This document shows, in pieces, positions 35,191 to 56,873 of a stretch of 64,000 nucleotides of DNA. Made by a program: the position numbers and the translations under genes. How positions within the stretch are numbered: the first letter of the stretch is position 1; each line of letters opens with the position of its first letter. The notes under the pieces were generated by a model. That model was not told where the DNA came from, made no database searches, and saw nothing but the letters and a program-made list of their open reading frames with translations. Origin of the DNA: Lumbricus rubellus (Eukaryota > Annelida > Clitellata > Crassiclitellata > Lumbricidae); the NCBI GenBank assembly GCA_945859605.1, contig OX243814.1:18450824-18514823 (forward strand), written 5' to 3'.

Positions 35191-35295
35191 AATGTGGACT
35201 GAGATTTCAACATTTCTGTTTTTTCTAGTGCCTTATATTGAACTTAGCTATAAACTTAGTACATAATACATGTTGTCGGTATATTATGCTGTCAG

Positions 35296-35429
35296 CAGGG
35301 CCGGATTAAGCAATGTCGGGGCCCTGTTCGAGAATTTTTGTGGGGGCCCTGTTCGAAAAATTTTTGCGGAAAATTTTTAAAATTTTTCCGAAAAAATTAT
35401 ACCATTTCATCCGCCAAAAAAGTTGATGA

Positions 35430-35460
<31 letters not shown>

Positions 35461-35680
35461 GTCATCCGCCGAAATTTTTCCGAAAATTATACCATTTCAT
35501 CTGCCAAAAAAGTTGATGACCTTTTTTTTTTTTTTTAGTCATCTGCAAAAATTTTGGGAAAAATAGCCGTGTGGCCGAAATTTGCTAAAAAAATTTTTTT
35601 TTTACACATTTGTGGGGGCCCCTAAAGTGTGGGGGCCCCTGTTCGGCCGGACATGTTGAACATGCCTTAATCCGGCCCTG
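35296..35680. mobile_element. hAT-type MITE, family B (385 bp)
   Basis: Termini CAGGGCCGGATTAAG.. and ..CTTAATCCGGCCCTG are perfect inverted repeats. The 8-bp duplication GCTGTCAG is exact (35288-35295, 35681-35688). The core has an internal duplication of CATCCGCC..poly-T. Confidence 0.94.
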
Positions 35681-35893
35681 GCTGTCAGTCGTAAAGTTAG
35701 GCATCAAGGAATGATGACCGAGTCCTGGTGTACAGTCTAACGACGACATGTATTGGTTTCCCAGTCACTGATAGTACAAGCTTGTCGTTAAATTGTTAAT
35801 CCTTTACCGACCAAGGGTGTTGGATTTTCCAAACCTATGGCTAACCCTCAGGGTTGCATTAGAAGGACAGATCTTCTGCTGATGCCTTACATA

Positions 35894-36073
35894 CAGGGGG
35901 CGGATACAGAAATTTCCCAAGGGGTGGCCAAAATTTTTAGCCTTGGGTCCGGATATTTTTTCCTCCTGGCCAGAAAAAATCTGATGACCTTTTTTTGGAG
36001 GGGAGGGTCCACGTTACATGGGCATTTATAAATGGGGGCCATGACCGGATTGGCCCCCCTGGATCCGCCCCTG
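35894..36073. mobile_element. hAT-type MITE, family C (180 bp)
   Basis: Left end CAGGGGGCGGATACAG and right end complement CAGGGGCGGATCCAG, with exact target duplication CTTACATA (35886-35893, 36074-36081). Confidence 0.92.
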
Positions 36074-36355
36074 CTTACATATATATTGTCTTCAGTTTTT
36101 GTGATTTATGGGGCATATGAATATGGCGTGGTGAAAGCGGCTGATGGTCTCTCGTGGGAAGTATTATGATAAGTTAATGAGGTTTCTTGATGAAATTAAA
36201 TCCAATTCTGTTCTTTGCTTTTACCGTTAATTATAATTATTTATAGTAGCATAAGATAATCAGATGGAATATTAAAGTAATCAGAGAAACGTCAGAAGAC
36301 TCAAGCAAAGCCAGTGCTGAACATTTTTGTGTTCCATGGCATGCAATTATTGAGT

Positions 36356-36990
36356 AGCGTGTACAAAGTTGCGTGTTGTCCTGCGGTCTCTATCTCACGA
36401 TGCTGCTGTGGTCCTTGTTCACGCGTTTGTAACCAGCAGAATTGATCATTGCTGCTCAGTTCTTGTTGGTCACCCATCTAGCTTAATAGGGCGTCTTGAC
36501 CGGGTCATGCGCTCTGCTGCTCGGCTTATTGGTCATATTCCAAAATTTTCCCCGGTCTCTGCCTACATGCGTAATGTTCTGCACTGGCTTCCTGTCTCGC
36601 AGCGCATCTCATACAGAATAGCAGCGCTTGTCTGGCGGTGCCTCACTGGCTGTGCTCCATCCTACTTATCTGATCTTTGTCGCCCTGTCTCCGACATAGC
36701 CTCCCGTCGAGCTTTACGCTCTTCGGCCAATGGGGAGCTGCTGGTCCCTCGAACCCGCTGTGCTACCAGGCAGCGTAGAGCCTTCTCGGTTGTTGGCCCG
36801 TCCACATGGAATGGGCTCCCGCTTGCGCTACGCTCGCTACCTCGGAATAATTTGCCTGCCTTCTACAAGTTACTTAAGACCTATTTTTTTAGCCGTGGCT
36901 GGGCTGGGAGCGCCTCTGAGTAGACTTCCTGAAGAGGCGCTATATAAGTTTTCGGAATGAATGAATGAATGAATGAATGAATGAATGAGT
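36356..36990 (+). mobile_element. CR1/L2-like LINE, 5' truncated, open reading frame
   Basis: A 184-codon frame from 36369 encodes the C-terminal part of a Jockey/CR1/L2-type reverse transcriptase: FVTSRIDHCCSVLVGHPSS, LHWLPVSQRISYRIAALVWR, PSYLSDLC, FSVVGPSTWNGLP, LKTYFF. Stop at 36921-36923, then a GAGGCGCTATATAAG 3' UTR and an (ATGA)n tail (36958-36988). It is truncated at the 5' end but without internal stops, so probably recent. Confidence 0.9.
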
Positions 36991-37128
36991 TGCCTCTTAG
37001 ATGCCCAAATGCTCATTTTCTTTCCTCAAAACTTATTTCTTCTCTCATGGCCTTGCGCACTGGGAGTGCCTCTGAACAGTTCACCCTAGTAGAGGCGCTT
37101 TATAAATGTTTTAATACAATACAAAATG
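36990..37128 (+). mobile_element. Second, older LINE 3' end in tandem
   Basis: The frame still reads LKTYFFSHGLAHWECL before a stop, matching LKTYFFSRGWAG of the upstream copy. The GAGGCGCTTTATAAATG block and an ATACAATAC tail follow. The younger LINE inserted next to, or into, it. Confidence 0.75.
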
Positions 37129-39328
37129 GATGAACCTTAGCTAGGGTGTTGTATTGTATCTGACCATTTATAATAGGGTGACATAGATACCATTGGATGC
37201 AAGGTGCAATTTGTATCAGGCACTTGACAGCACTGTAGGAATAGCAGTAGTGGAGCGTTTGGGAAATTGTATTCTCTGTGGGAGACAGTCTGAAATGGTG
37301 GCAGTCATAATTTTTCCCATTGCTCACTATACATGTATAACAGTGTATATCATTGAAGTCTGCTTCACGGCTAGTCATCAGTGTAGGCTGCATATTCAAC
37401 TTATCAGGGTGTCAATAGCTAATGGCAGCATTTACTGTGTTCATTGTGCCTGGAATTACATTGAATTTTTCTGTACAGCACTGTTTGACCTTTTATACAA
37501 GATCATGTTGCGAATTTGGAATATGTTTGATGTAGGCTACAGTAGCTCTTATGCACATCAATGTGCTACATTTCACAGCACATTGCCCCTCTTGATTTCA
37601 AACATGTTATAGCATAAATACATATCACCATCACAGTCTGTTCCATTTTGATGGATTGCCATATCTGGTTTCGTGAGTTTTAATTAACCTTCGAAACATG
37701 AATAACTTCAAACGGTGGATGGTACTCAGCACTTACAACTTACTTACACTTTGTATAAGTGTTTATGAGTTCACCTATAAAAACTGGAGGGATTTAACTC
37801 GGAACTGGACGACATGTTTTTTGACGTTTTGTAATTTGATTCAGCATAATTATGTTGTTCGTTGTATTTATTGGAAATAATATTTTAAAAGTCACTATTG
37901 GCTCATTGTTATACTTACTTATTTATGAAAGCTGATGTCTTCTCCAAGTGGTTACATAGAATTACGCCGTAATATATACACACCTTTTTTCAGCAGCAAA
38001 AGCTCAACAAAAGCTTGTCACTGATGTGACAAAGTGGTTAAAGCATTATTGTCTGCAACCTTTGATCAAATCCAGTGTGAGAATTCAGAATTGTAGAAAA
38101 ATAATTGGTTGGTCAGAACTTTATCTGTGGAGTTTAGATATATTATATGTAATTAAGACTTCTCTGTAGAAGCCTAAGAAAAGACTGGGGGGTGTGACAC
38201 TCCAGCCCCTCTACAATTCTCATCCTGATAAAATCCTAGGCCTTTTCATGTGAATTTGATATGCACTTTATTGTCAGAATGCCCATGACCTCATGGCCCA
38301 TCATCTGTTATTAGACTGCCTCCTTAAATTCAATACTTTTAGCAGCTGCCACTTTAGGTACCCGGTAGATTAACACATTATAGGGAGGGCAAAATTTTCG
38401 GCTGGGTCTATAAATATTTGATGTAGGACAAAGCACAAGTGAACTGTATGTATACATTGTATTGGATTTAAGGAATCAGTCTCACGTGGGAAAGTGGGCC
38501 TCCAGGTTACACACAGACAATGGAGTCTGTTTTTATTTACATCACATTGACAGTCCAAGATTTGAACCCATGGCGGCAGAATTTGAAAAGTATGCCACCT
38601 CTGCCATAGGACAGGACAACACAACACAAGAACATGATTAGAATTGGGCAGAAGTGGTTGGTCTCAGCCCACAGAAGCAACCCCCAAGTATAATTACAAT
38701 TTGTTTGGATGATTGGCTTCAACCATAGAGATTGGTTTCAACCCACAAATTACCTCTGTGCTACACACTTTTGTCAGAGGTGACATAGGGTGTGTGGGCT
38801 CATAGCCGGGTATACCAGCTGCACAGTGTGCCACAGTACAAGGCAATTGTGGTTCAAATTAGTTCAGCTGTCAAGTTAGAATTTGATATGATGAATAATA
38901 CATAGGCCTGCCGGGCAGCTATCAACTGGTACAAGCCTAGCTGTACCAACGTGATGATGGGGAGCTGAGCCGCCAATAATATTTAACCAGGTAAAATGGC
39001 TGTAGATTCCTCAATCTGTGTGCATCATTCTTCTGCAAGCCTTAAGAGCTGTTCATTGGGCCAATTTCAAGAGGAGGCTATTATAGTCCTACTGCATTGT
39101 AAACAGCAACTCTGACTGGACTCAGCCTCATTAGGATGTTGTATTAGCCCTCAACCTTTCCTTATGGCAACATGTTTATTTTGGAAGTAAAATAGGCTTC
39201 ATTACAATGATTTGGCCCACAATAGCCCTACATTATCACCTCAATATAGGCCTATAGCCATTAGTAGCCTAGAGCCCTAGACTATACTAGTGATGTAGGC
39301 ATAACTATAGGCTATAGCTAGACTATAG
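37129..39328. other. Intergenic DNA without recognised genes
   Basis: AT-rich, no credible ORF or RNA gene. A tRNA-like A/B box pair (GACAAAGTGGTTAAAG, TTTGATCAAATCC) near 38024-38075 may be an old SINE. Short frames here show no domain. Confidence 0.55.
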
Positions 39329-39803
39329 AGGGGCCGTCCATAGAGTACGTCACGCTATTTTTGACCATTTTAACCCCCCTCCCCTGTCACAAACTGTCAC
39401 AAATCTCGGACCTCCCCCCCCCCCTAAAGTACGTCACACTTTCGATTTAAAAAAAAAATTAACACATTCAAATTTAATCTAAAGCACACTTAGCCTAACT
39501 ATTAAACTGTAAAGTTTCCACTTAAAAGTACTATCACATTATTAAAATGACTTTAATAGTAGAATAGTTAATTGCAAACAGTAACTGTTGTTACAGTTAT
39601 TCATTGAAGCAGTAACTCAATGTAGATTGGATTTGAAAAAAAAATTGCAAAAATTAGACTAGACAATTATAATAATACACTGTATACACATCATTTAAAA
39701 AATAAATGTGTGACGTCACACATGGCCTGCCGTCTGACCCCCTCCCCTGTCACAAACTGTCACACTTTCTTACACCCCCTGGACGTACTTTATGGACGGC
39801 CCC
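39329..39803. mobile_element. Inverted-repeat DNA transposon remnant (about 475 bp)
   Basis: Left end GGGGCCGTCCATAGAGTACG and right end GACGTACTTTATGGACGGCC are inverted. A subterminal CCCCTCCCCTGTCACAAACT motif occurs near both ends. ATAG lies directly outside each end and may be a 4-bp target duplication. No transposase frame. Confidence 0.8.
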
Positions 39804-40599
39804 ATAGTGGCTGAAGCGCATATAACTAATAACGCATATTTCTTTATGAGCAAACATTTTCATTTAGTCTATTTCCAGAAACTCCTTCACTGTTTGAACT
39901 TTGGCAGCGCCAGTCCCAATCTGGATAAAGAAGAAGGGCGACTCTATAATCTTTCATTGTTATCACACAATTAAACTGAGACGACTATAGGCCTAGTCTA
40001 CTAGGTATATGGTAGCCTATGCTTACTTGAAGTTATTTCCAGTGCCTTTTTTTACAAAAGAGCTTCTCAAATGAACATAATAGGTCCTATTCACAGCACT
40101 GTAGGTCTAGGATGAAAGGTAGGGACAGTAGGCCTGGCCTCAAAAATAATTAGGCCTAGGCTAAATATTGTCAGTTTCTATATCGATTTTGATATCCCGG
40201 CCTAGTCACGCTTAAATAACCAGGGTGTGCCCAGCAATAGCCTAATTCAGAAGTGCAGTCTTTTTCTAGTGGCGCAAGCCCCAAAACTGGAGAAAGAAGG
40301 AGGGCAGTGCTAGTCGTCTGCGACAAAAACGGCATCATTAATTAGGCCTAGGCCTATAGGAGCAAACAGCCTAACCAAGAAATAAAGGAAACTGCAAATT
40401 GCGCTAACAACGTCCTGTAGGCTACCACAACGGGCAGAGTTTTTCATAAACAACATTTTAAGATTTTTTAAACGTGCACCACAAATTAGGCTAATATTTT
40501 CATGAACTTCACACATTTCTTTCGAACGTTCCCTTTGCTAGTCCACTTTAGGCTACAGTACTAGCAGTAGGCCTAAGTTGCAAAGTTGGAAAAGCTAAG

Positions 40600-50323
<9,724 letters not shown>

Positions 50324-51360
50324 AAGAAGAACAACAACGACGACGATGATGACCAAATGCTACTGGACGACAAAAATAAAAAACGAAACGCTTCTTGAAC
50401 GACTGGCTGTAAAAAATTCACAAATTTAACAGATGATTAAATGTCCACAGTGAGAAATCTATTAATTCTGTTTTGGCATTATAAGATGGGAATTTGTGTC
50501 GGAAAAGTGTATGAAAAATTATTTCCCAAATTTGTGTCGATTTCTTGGGTTGTGTACGCTTTTCTGTGCGATTTATCCAAGAATTACACTGAGGTTCTGT
50601 GAGATTTCAGTTGACCAATCTGTTAAATTTGTGAAGGCTGTAACTACAGTTTATCTTTCAAGTGTTATATAAAAAAAACTGAAAAAAATCGCAACATATT
50701 GAAAAAACTTAAGCAACCGTACGTAACCTTGTAGTTTTTTGCCATTGAGTTGATAAAGAAATGGCAAAGTACTGCACATTTGTGAGAAAATGTGCAATTG
50801 TGGCAATATGTTTCTCTTGAATTCCCTGTGTTGGTCTTGGCCCGAGGATTGTGATGGTCTTGTGGTGGAGGAATGCATTTCAAATTTGTTGAATTGCTGG
50901 TAATGCGCTTCAGTATATCTGCTATTGTAATACTTCTTGTCATGGTTTATGTAAACTGAAGTTTTTGGATTGAAATTGAGCATGATCACCTGAATGATCT
51001 TAGCGTTTTATCAGAATGTAATTTGGAAATGTTTGAAAGAGTAGTTTGCTTTTTGGTAACTACTTCAAAATTACCTTCCGATAAGCAGTTGAAATGTTTG
51101 AAGAGGCAGGCAGAGAAATCTTTCATTTGATGTTTTGATATTTGCTGGTGTTCTAGACTGGTTTCACCTTGGATCAGTTGTGTCACCAATGATGCTGTGT
51201 AATGGGTCTAGACTGGCATCTACATTTCAGACATTATTACTAGACACTGGTTAAGGGCCGTATATCTTGATACAAAGCTTTCTACTATATGCTTTAGAGC
51301 TTTGTCCTGCTTTGGAGTGTGGTTTGTTATTTTCCTTGTATTTTTAATTAAAAGTTTTTT
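50324..51360 (+). other. PABPC 3' UTR and flank
   Basis: AATAAA occurs at 50375-50380, close to the stop, and ATTAAA at 51347-51352, so the end of the mRNA is uncertain. A perfect 18-bp inverted repeat (50417-50434 with 50618-50635) could form a long stem. Frames on the minus strand here are not supported. Confidence 0.5.
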
Positions 51361-53394
51361 TCTTTTAAATTGACGGTTAATTGTTGATGATTTAGAAGGT
51401 AAACAACTCTTTTAAATTGAGAATTAATCTACAAGTTTGATTCCTTGATTTGTTAATTGTGAGTCGAGCATCGTTTGAATCGCTACACAACATGGAGAAT
51501 CATTCTATCGCTCGTTTGACTTTGACTGTCCATTCAGATAATCTAGAACTTGGTGTTTAAATTGCTTATGTATGAACATTTAATTCGACCTAAAACTCAA
51601 TTGATCGTAAAGTTAAGATTAAGTGGTTTTCTTCTAGTAAGGACAAAATTTCATGCAAAGTATTTTCGTAAAGACTTGCGATGCGTTTTTTGAATACTTA
51701 AGATGTTGATAGCGAATAAGCTTAACCACTGGAAATTGACCTTTTAATTTTTTGTTGGCGCTGTAAAACAACTCCGTACATTGTCTTGGGCCATCTTAGT
51801 TTTTGCAATATATCAACTGCGGAAGCTGTGTAATTTCTGTTCAGAGTTATTGATGTATGTTGACATTTGTTTCTGGTGAAAGGTGATTTGCTGCAAAAAC
51901 TGAAAAGTTTGCTGAAGCCATTAACCATTTGGTAGAAATTACTGTCAAATACATGTAATTATTTTTGCAGTATGTTGTCGCATCTGTAATACTGACAAAC
52001 CTGTGAAGTTTCGATGCTATGGCTTGTAACGCTGAAAGTTTGCCCAAGTGTAGCAAGTGGCGCACGGGTATAACTGCTCTTGTGGAGCGTTCATTCACCA
52101 AATGTGCTTATTGTGGTGTGGTTGGTTTGACGTTTTACAGGTTAGACTAAATTTTACAGAAAGTGCTAAATTTATGCAGAGTTTCATGTTCAGTGTTCCC
52201 TTTTTGAAGAGAAAAATTAACATACAAAATGTAAATGGTTGTGTTTGCGTGATTTAATATTCCACTGATCAGCTTTCTATGTTGTCTGATCTTTGGGTCT
52301 AGCTGTAGTGTGGCTAAAGGGCGTATGCAAAGGGTGAGAGGGAGCTAAGCAACTATGCTGGTGATGTCCATAATTATAATTGCGTTGGTATTCTTGATGC
52401 ATTGGCAAATATTCCAAACTACCACTAGCAGCAACAAACAAGTCCTGACAGATTCCCATGGCTAAGTTACACATTTGGGCTGTTCTAACATTATGCATAG
52501 AAAATTTGTGGGCAGGGAATTCCTTATCATTCCATCCCAACTTTTAGGCTCTTGATGTCAACTGCTGTGTACGGTTCAAACACAGACTGTTTTCACGTGG
52601 GTTGATTGCAAATAATAAGTCGGTCACTAGTGACAGCACTATGGTAAGTTATCAGGTGGTGTATATCCAGACAGCCAACTCTTAAAACAAATCCAAACAA
52701 GCTCATTTTTTGGAGTGAAGTGAGCCTATTAAATTTTTCTTTTCAGGACCCGTGCAGACCCAGAAACTGTCTCAGTTTCTAACTTGACACTAATGATGAG
52801 CACACGTGCTACAATTGTGCACGGCCGCCGTGTGCTTAGATAACTGCAAATGCGGTCGGATAGATAGGCCTACTTGTTCTTATCAAATTGCGTCATCACT
52901 ATTATCGCTAAAATAGGCAGTCTGAAAAAGTGAGTGCGGCCTTGAAAAAACGCTTGCCTTAAGATAATCCCACTGCGAATTCACTTCAAAGTTATCTTCT
53001 TAACTTGCAAATCGAACTCTTCACCAACCCGCTCTAGTGCTTTACCCGATCTTCAGCCTGTCTTTATCTCGATTCTCTACCGCCGGTCACAAGTCATCAA
53101 GTTCTCCAACCAAGCCATATCCAAAACAGCACCACGCATTTGTAATGATCTGCCTTATGAATTCCGATCTTTTTCAGTTCCTCCACACCATCATTATAAT
53201 GACGTACCATCGCCTGCAAAGGGATTGGTAATTCACCCGAAGGAAGATTTCTTCCAACGGTAAAATCCAACCAATCAAACTTGAAATGGACTCTAACAGC
53301 TCCGAGTTCGCGTATGTGCCAAGAATCACTTCCCAATTGGCATCATCAATTCCGCCAAACCCAAATCAAACTGAGGCAGCTTACGCGTGAAATG
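51361..53394. other. Intergenic DNA without recognised genes
   Basis: AT-rich, then more mixed after 52700. Short frames on both strands lack any recognisable domain, splice context or repeat identity. Confidence 0.5.
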
Positions 53395-53402
53395 CCCGCT
53401 GA

Positions 53403-53602
53403 CAGTGGCGGCGAAAATTTACAAAATTTCCGACGACCTTTTTTTAGTCATCAGGTCGAAATCTCATGGATATGTCACGTTTTTAGGGGGGGGGGGGGGG
53501 GGGGCTGAACGTCGGAATATTTCATTTTTACATGTAAAAAATCGATGGCCTTGTTTGGGGGGGGGGCTTAGCCCCTAGCTTCCCCTCTTAGCGCCGCTAC
53601 TG
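53403..53602. mobile_element. hAT-type MITE, family D (200 bp)
   Basis: Ends CAGTGGCGGCGAAAA.. and ..TTAGCGCCGCTACTG, with exact 8-bp duplication CCCGCTGA (53395-53402, 53603-53610). Core with an 18-G run and GGGGGGCTTAGCCCC, a motif shared with family G. Confidence 0.92.
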
Positions 53603-53976
53603 CCCGCTGACTCAGATTAATGTGTTATGACTTTGTGTCAGCTGCTCAGGTTTGACCTTTGTCATTGTCTCGCCAGCCCAAAGTAGAGTTAGCTAATGAT
53701 GTTGCTTATAAATAACGGAATCGCGTTCGAACCCTGTGGGGGTCGCCGATAATAAGCATCTTGTGGATTGGAATTTAGCCTTGTTTATGGTACGACCACT
53801 TAAGAAAACGTTGGTGGGCTCTTACAGTCGCCAAGCACAACGCTACATTTTAAAACTATGTCAGTAGGCTGGAGACAAGAGAGTGGCGTCGGACTCCTAC
53901 GGGCATTGAGTCTAAGGATGTTGATGATGATGATGGAGACAAGAGGAGCTAGGCCGACGGGGTGGGGCAAGTAACA

Positions 53977-54060
53977 GTGCTTAAAGTGTAGAGAAGAAGT
54001 GCATGGACGCCATTTCACTTTTCCATTCTGTTCTGGCCTAAACGGAACTCGAATTTGCAT
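53977..54060. mobile_element. Partial copy of MITE family H
   Basis: CAGTGCTTAAAGTGTAGAGA and AGAAGTGCATGGACGCC match one end of the element at 27997-28173 (complement strand). The other end was not found. Confidence 0.5.
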
Positions 54061-54639
54061 GTAGGCCTAACTAGGCCTAAGTGCATAGACGACGTCCATG
54101 CATGACCTATATAATAGTCACTGCATAATTAGCCTATGGCTGAAATTTGCAAAACCTGCTTGCGATCGGTGATAACCTAGGTAAAAGTTAGAGTCGAAGT
54201 TAAACGGAAAACAGATTTAGAGGCACTGTAGATCTCGATGCAGTAGATCAGGATCGAGTTTTTAAAAGGTATTCAAAATAGGCCTATAGATTATTATAGG
54301 GACTACCGTGTGGCTTTTAAGGAGGATGCTTTGGGTGGAGATGGGGTAGCATGCGCCTCAAACAGCCTCTGCTACCCAATTGCCCACCACGCCACCTACT
54401 CGTGGTCCCCCTGTTGGAAGCAGAGTGCGTGGTGGACGACCGAATAATCGCCGGTATATGCGATGCCCCATGGGCGAAGAAGCCGAAGGACGGACGATGG
54501 AGGACATCGACGCTGGGAGATGGTGTCTCCAGAAAAAAACACCGAGAGGAAGGAAACGGGAACCCACCTCTCTACATTCCCAAGAAAACGTACAATGGAT
54601 CAATTAAAGAATTTCGTAAGGAAGATTGGAGGGAAAGAG

Positions 54640-54775
54640 GTGCAGAGGAAGGCCTAGACAAAAACTGCTGGACGGGATGATGGAAGCTGGATACAGAGAA
54701 CTGAAGGACATGGCACAACAGCGGGAAAAGTGGAAACATTGGACGTTTGGACCTGCCAATTGGCAGAGAACGTGA
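54640..54775 (+). mobile_element. Non-LTR retrotransposon tail fragment
   Basis: The frame reads GRPRQKLLDGMMEAGYRELK, DMAQQREKWKHWTFGPANW, then a stop. It is the counterpart of GRPRQMLLDTLM..REEWRHWTAEPA on the minus strand at 8357-8565, so the two belong to one LINE family. Sequence upstream (54351-54640) stays open in more than one frame, but I do not recognise it. Confidence 0.7.
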
Positions 54776-54806
54776 AGAAGAAGCTTTGGAGTTGCAAAAC
54801 GGAAGT

Positions 54807-55625
54807 GTACCGTGTGCGAGTTTCCAAAGGCCTGTGTGGCCCAGCGCGTGCGATTTCCTATTGGGCAGTAATACTGGAAGAGGCGATTTCCGTAGGGGAG
54901 GAGGTTGTCGAGTACAATGTCTGGCCCAATGTCTGGCCCATCCCTTCGTAGACTATCAACAACACGTGCGTGATCGGCAGGCTCTGACGATTTTTGACGA
55001 ATTGCAATGTAAAACGTATGGAGGAACATTTTGCACAGGTAATCTTTAGCGCTCTTTATCGTTAAATTTAAGCATGGTTATAACATAGAAGACCTATAGT
55101 GTTTTTCGCGTATAGGGTAAGGTTTCGCGTCGTGAGGGTCGGTTAGGGTTAGTGTTAGAGTTAGTGTCGTTATTAGATTAGATTCTTATGATTTTTGCGT
55201 CGTGAGGGTCGGCTAGGGTTAGTGTTAGGATTAGTGTCGTCATTAGATTCTTATGATTTTTGCGTCGTGACGTTCGGTTAGGGTTAGTGTTAGGGTTAGT
55301 GTCGTCATTAGATTCTTATGATTTTTGCGTCGTGAGGGTCGGTTAGGGTTAGTGTTAGGGTTAGTGTCGTCATTAGATTCTTATGATTTTTGCGTCGTGA
55401 GGGTCGGTTAGGGTTAGTGTTAGGGTTAGTGTCGTCATTAGATTCTTGATTTTTGCGTTGGTTGTTTAGCAGTTGTTGGTCAAGCTAATAGCCAACACTA
55501 CAGCTTCACCAACAACTGCTAACATCAACTACCTTCTCCCCCTACGGTCTTCGCCTCTTCCAGTGTTGCTGCCCAATGGGAGGTCGTGGGCGTTGGGCCG
55601 TGCAGGCTTTTGGAAACACGCGTAC
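54807..55625. repeat. Foldback structure with about 100-bp inverted arms
   Basis: The left arm (54807 to about 54910) and right arm (about 55525-55625) are inverted copies at roughly 80 percent. Shared words include TTTCCAAA..GCCTG, GGCCCA.CGC, ATTGGGCAG.AA.ACTGGA and AGAGGCGA. Between them lie unique sequence, a 65-bp minisatellite and a 21-bp hairpin (55466-55486 with 55502-55522, one mismatch, 15-nt loop). Confidence 0.78.
55123..55455. repeat. 65-bp minisatellite with TTAGGG-like core, about five copies
   Basis: The unit contains GCGTCGTGAGGGTCGGTTAG, GGTTAGTGTTAGGGTTAGTG and GTCATTAGATTCTTATGATT. Unit starts fall near 55131, 55201, 55266, 55331 and 55396. The last copies are almost identical. 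It lies within the foldback. Confidence 0.93.
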
Positions 55626-56078
55626 CGTGTAGGGTTAGTGCAAACAGGAAGAGAGATAATTACGTGGGCCAGCAAACCTATAGAAAGCGATAATGACTTG
55701 TGTCAATGTGATACCGTGTTACGAGTAATCTTAAGGGCTTCCGCGAGTTCTAACCTGGAGGCAAGTGGCATATCCTGTGTAAGCTTAGTCTCAAGCCGCT
55801 TAATTACAACGTAGGCATACAGGCATAGGCTACAAGGTATAAGAACCACAAGAGGTCATCCGGAGGGTTTCGCTGCATGTTTCTGCTCTTTAGGCCAAAA
55901 TCACAAGAAAATCGAGAACTTTGGTCACAGCGCCGTGGTGTATACTTTGGTCGAGAAACCGGTTGCTAAGCATCGTAGAAGAGTCAAGGGCCTCTATAAG
56001 TTTATAGAGATGAAGATGTTCAAACAATTGCTGGTTAGTAGGCCATTGCCCACTTTTGTACAGTCTATGCAGTGCAGG

Positions 56079-56285
56079 CAGTGGCGCAACTAGGGGGGGT
56101 GCTGGGGGTGCTTGAGCACCCCCAGGGCCAAAAGGTGACCCACGCAATTTGTCCAAATCCGATGAGTTTTTGTGGGTGAAGGGGGGGGGGGGTAGCCCGG
56201 GTAAGGGATCTTTCGGTCTTTCAGTCTTTCAGATTACACAATCAATTCTGATCACCCCCAGGAAAATGTTCTGGTTGCGCCCCTG
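56079..56285. mobile_element. hAT-type MITE, family E (207 bp)
   Basis: Ends CAGTGGCGCAACTAGG.. and ..CTGGTTGCGCCCCTG with exact duplication AGTGCAGG (56071-56078, 56286-56293). The core has GGGGGTGCTTGAGCACCCCC, a perfect hairpin. Confidence 0.92.
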
Positions 56286-56804
56286 AGTGCAGGCGTAGGC
56301 CTACGCACATCTCTTGCGTATAGGGATAGGCCTGAGGCCATGTGCAATGCGCGGATATGTATACATGCATGCATGCATCAATGCAAGGACATTATTATGT
56401 ATGCAGTCGTGTATAGGCCTACTGTATAATTGTACATGTTTGCAGGCCTTTGTATGTCTGTATCAATAATTGGCTTATATGCACGGGTACATTTTTTGTA
56501 TTAAGTGCTACAAACCTCTGACAGGCACATGGCAGACAGCCATACATACACGCACTGGAAAGAGATTAGACCTAGCAGCCTTAAACAGTGGGTCAACAGA
56601 CAGGCTATAAAATAAAACGGTTGTCTATCTATAGCGACCCTGCATGCAGGCTGTGTGACCCTTTCGACGTGGCTTATCTTCAAGGGTGAGATAGGCCTAC
56701 TCTTCGCCGTCGCTGCCCGATTGAATTGGGGGGGGGGGAGGGGAATGTGCGCCATTTAAGAATCCCCGGGATGCATGGGTGCGGAAATACAGGCTTCAAA
56801 GGGC

Positions 56805-56872
<68 letters not shown>
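56805..56872. repeat. (GATA)n microsatellite
   Basis: Pure run of about 17 GATA units. The Leu-Ser-Ile-Tyr frame on the minus strand is spurious. Confidence 0.97.

Positions 56873-56873
<1 letters not shown>

Noticed and set aside
37193..37612. 139-aa + strand ORF
   Set aside because: No domain, no splice context, AT-rich intergenic DNA; chance frame.
54747..55049. 100-aa + strand ORF
   Set aside because: It overlaps the foldback arm and follows the LINE stop; no recognisable domain. Several frames are open here because the DNA is GC-richer.
55123..55455. Interstitial telomere
   Set aside because: Units are 65 bp with only partial TTAGGG content, and similar sequence occurs inside a MITE, so not a telomere remnant in the usual sense.
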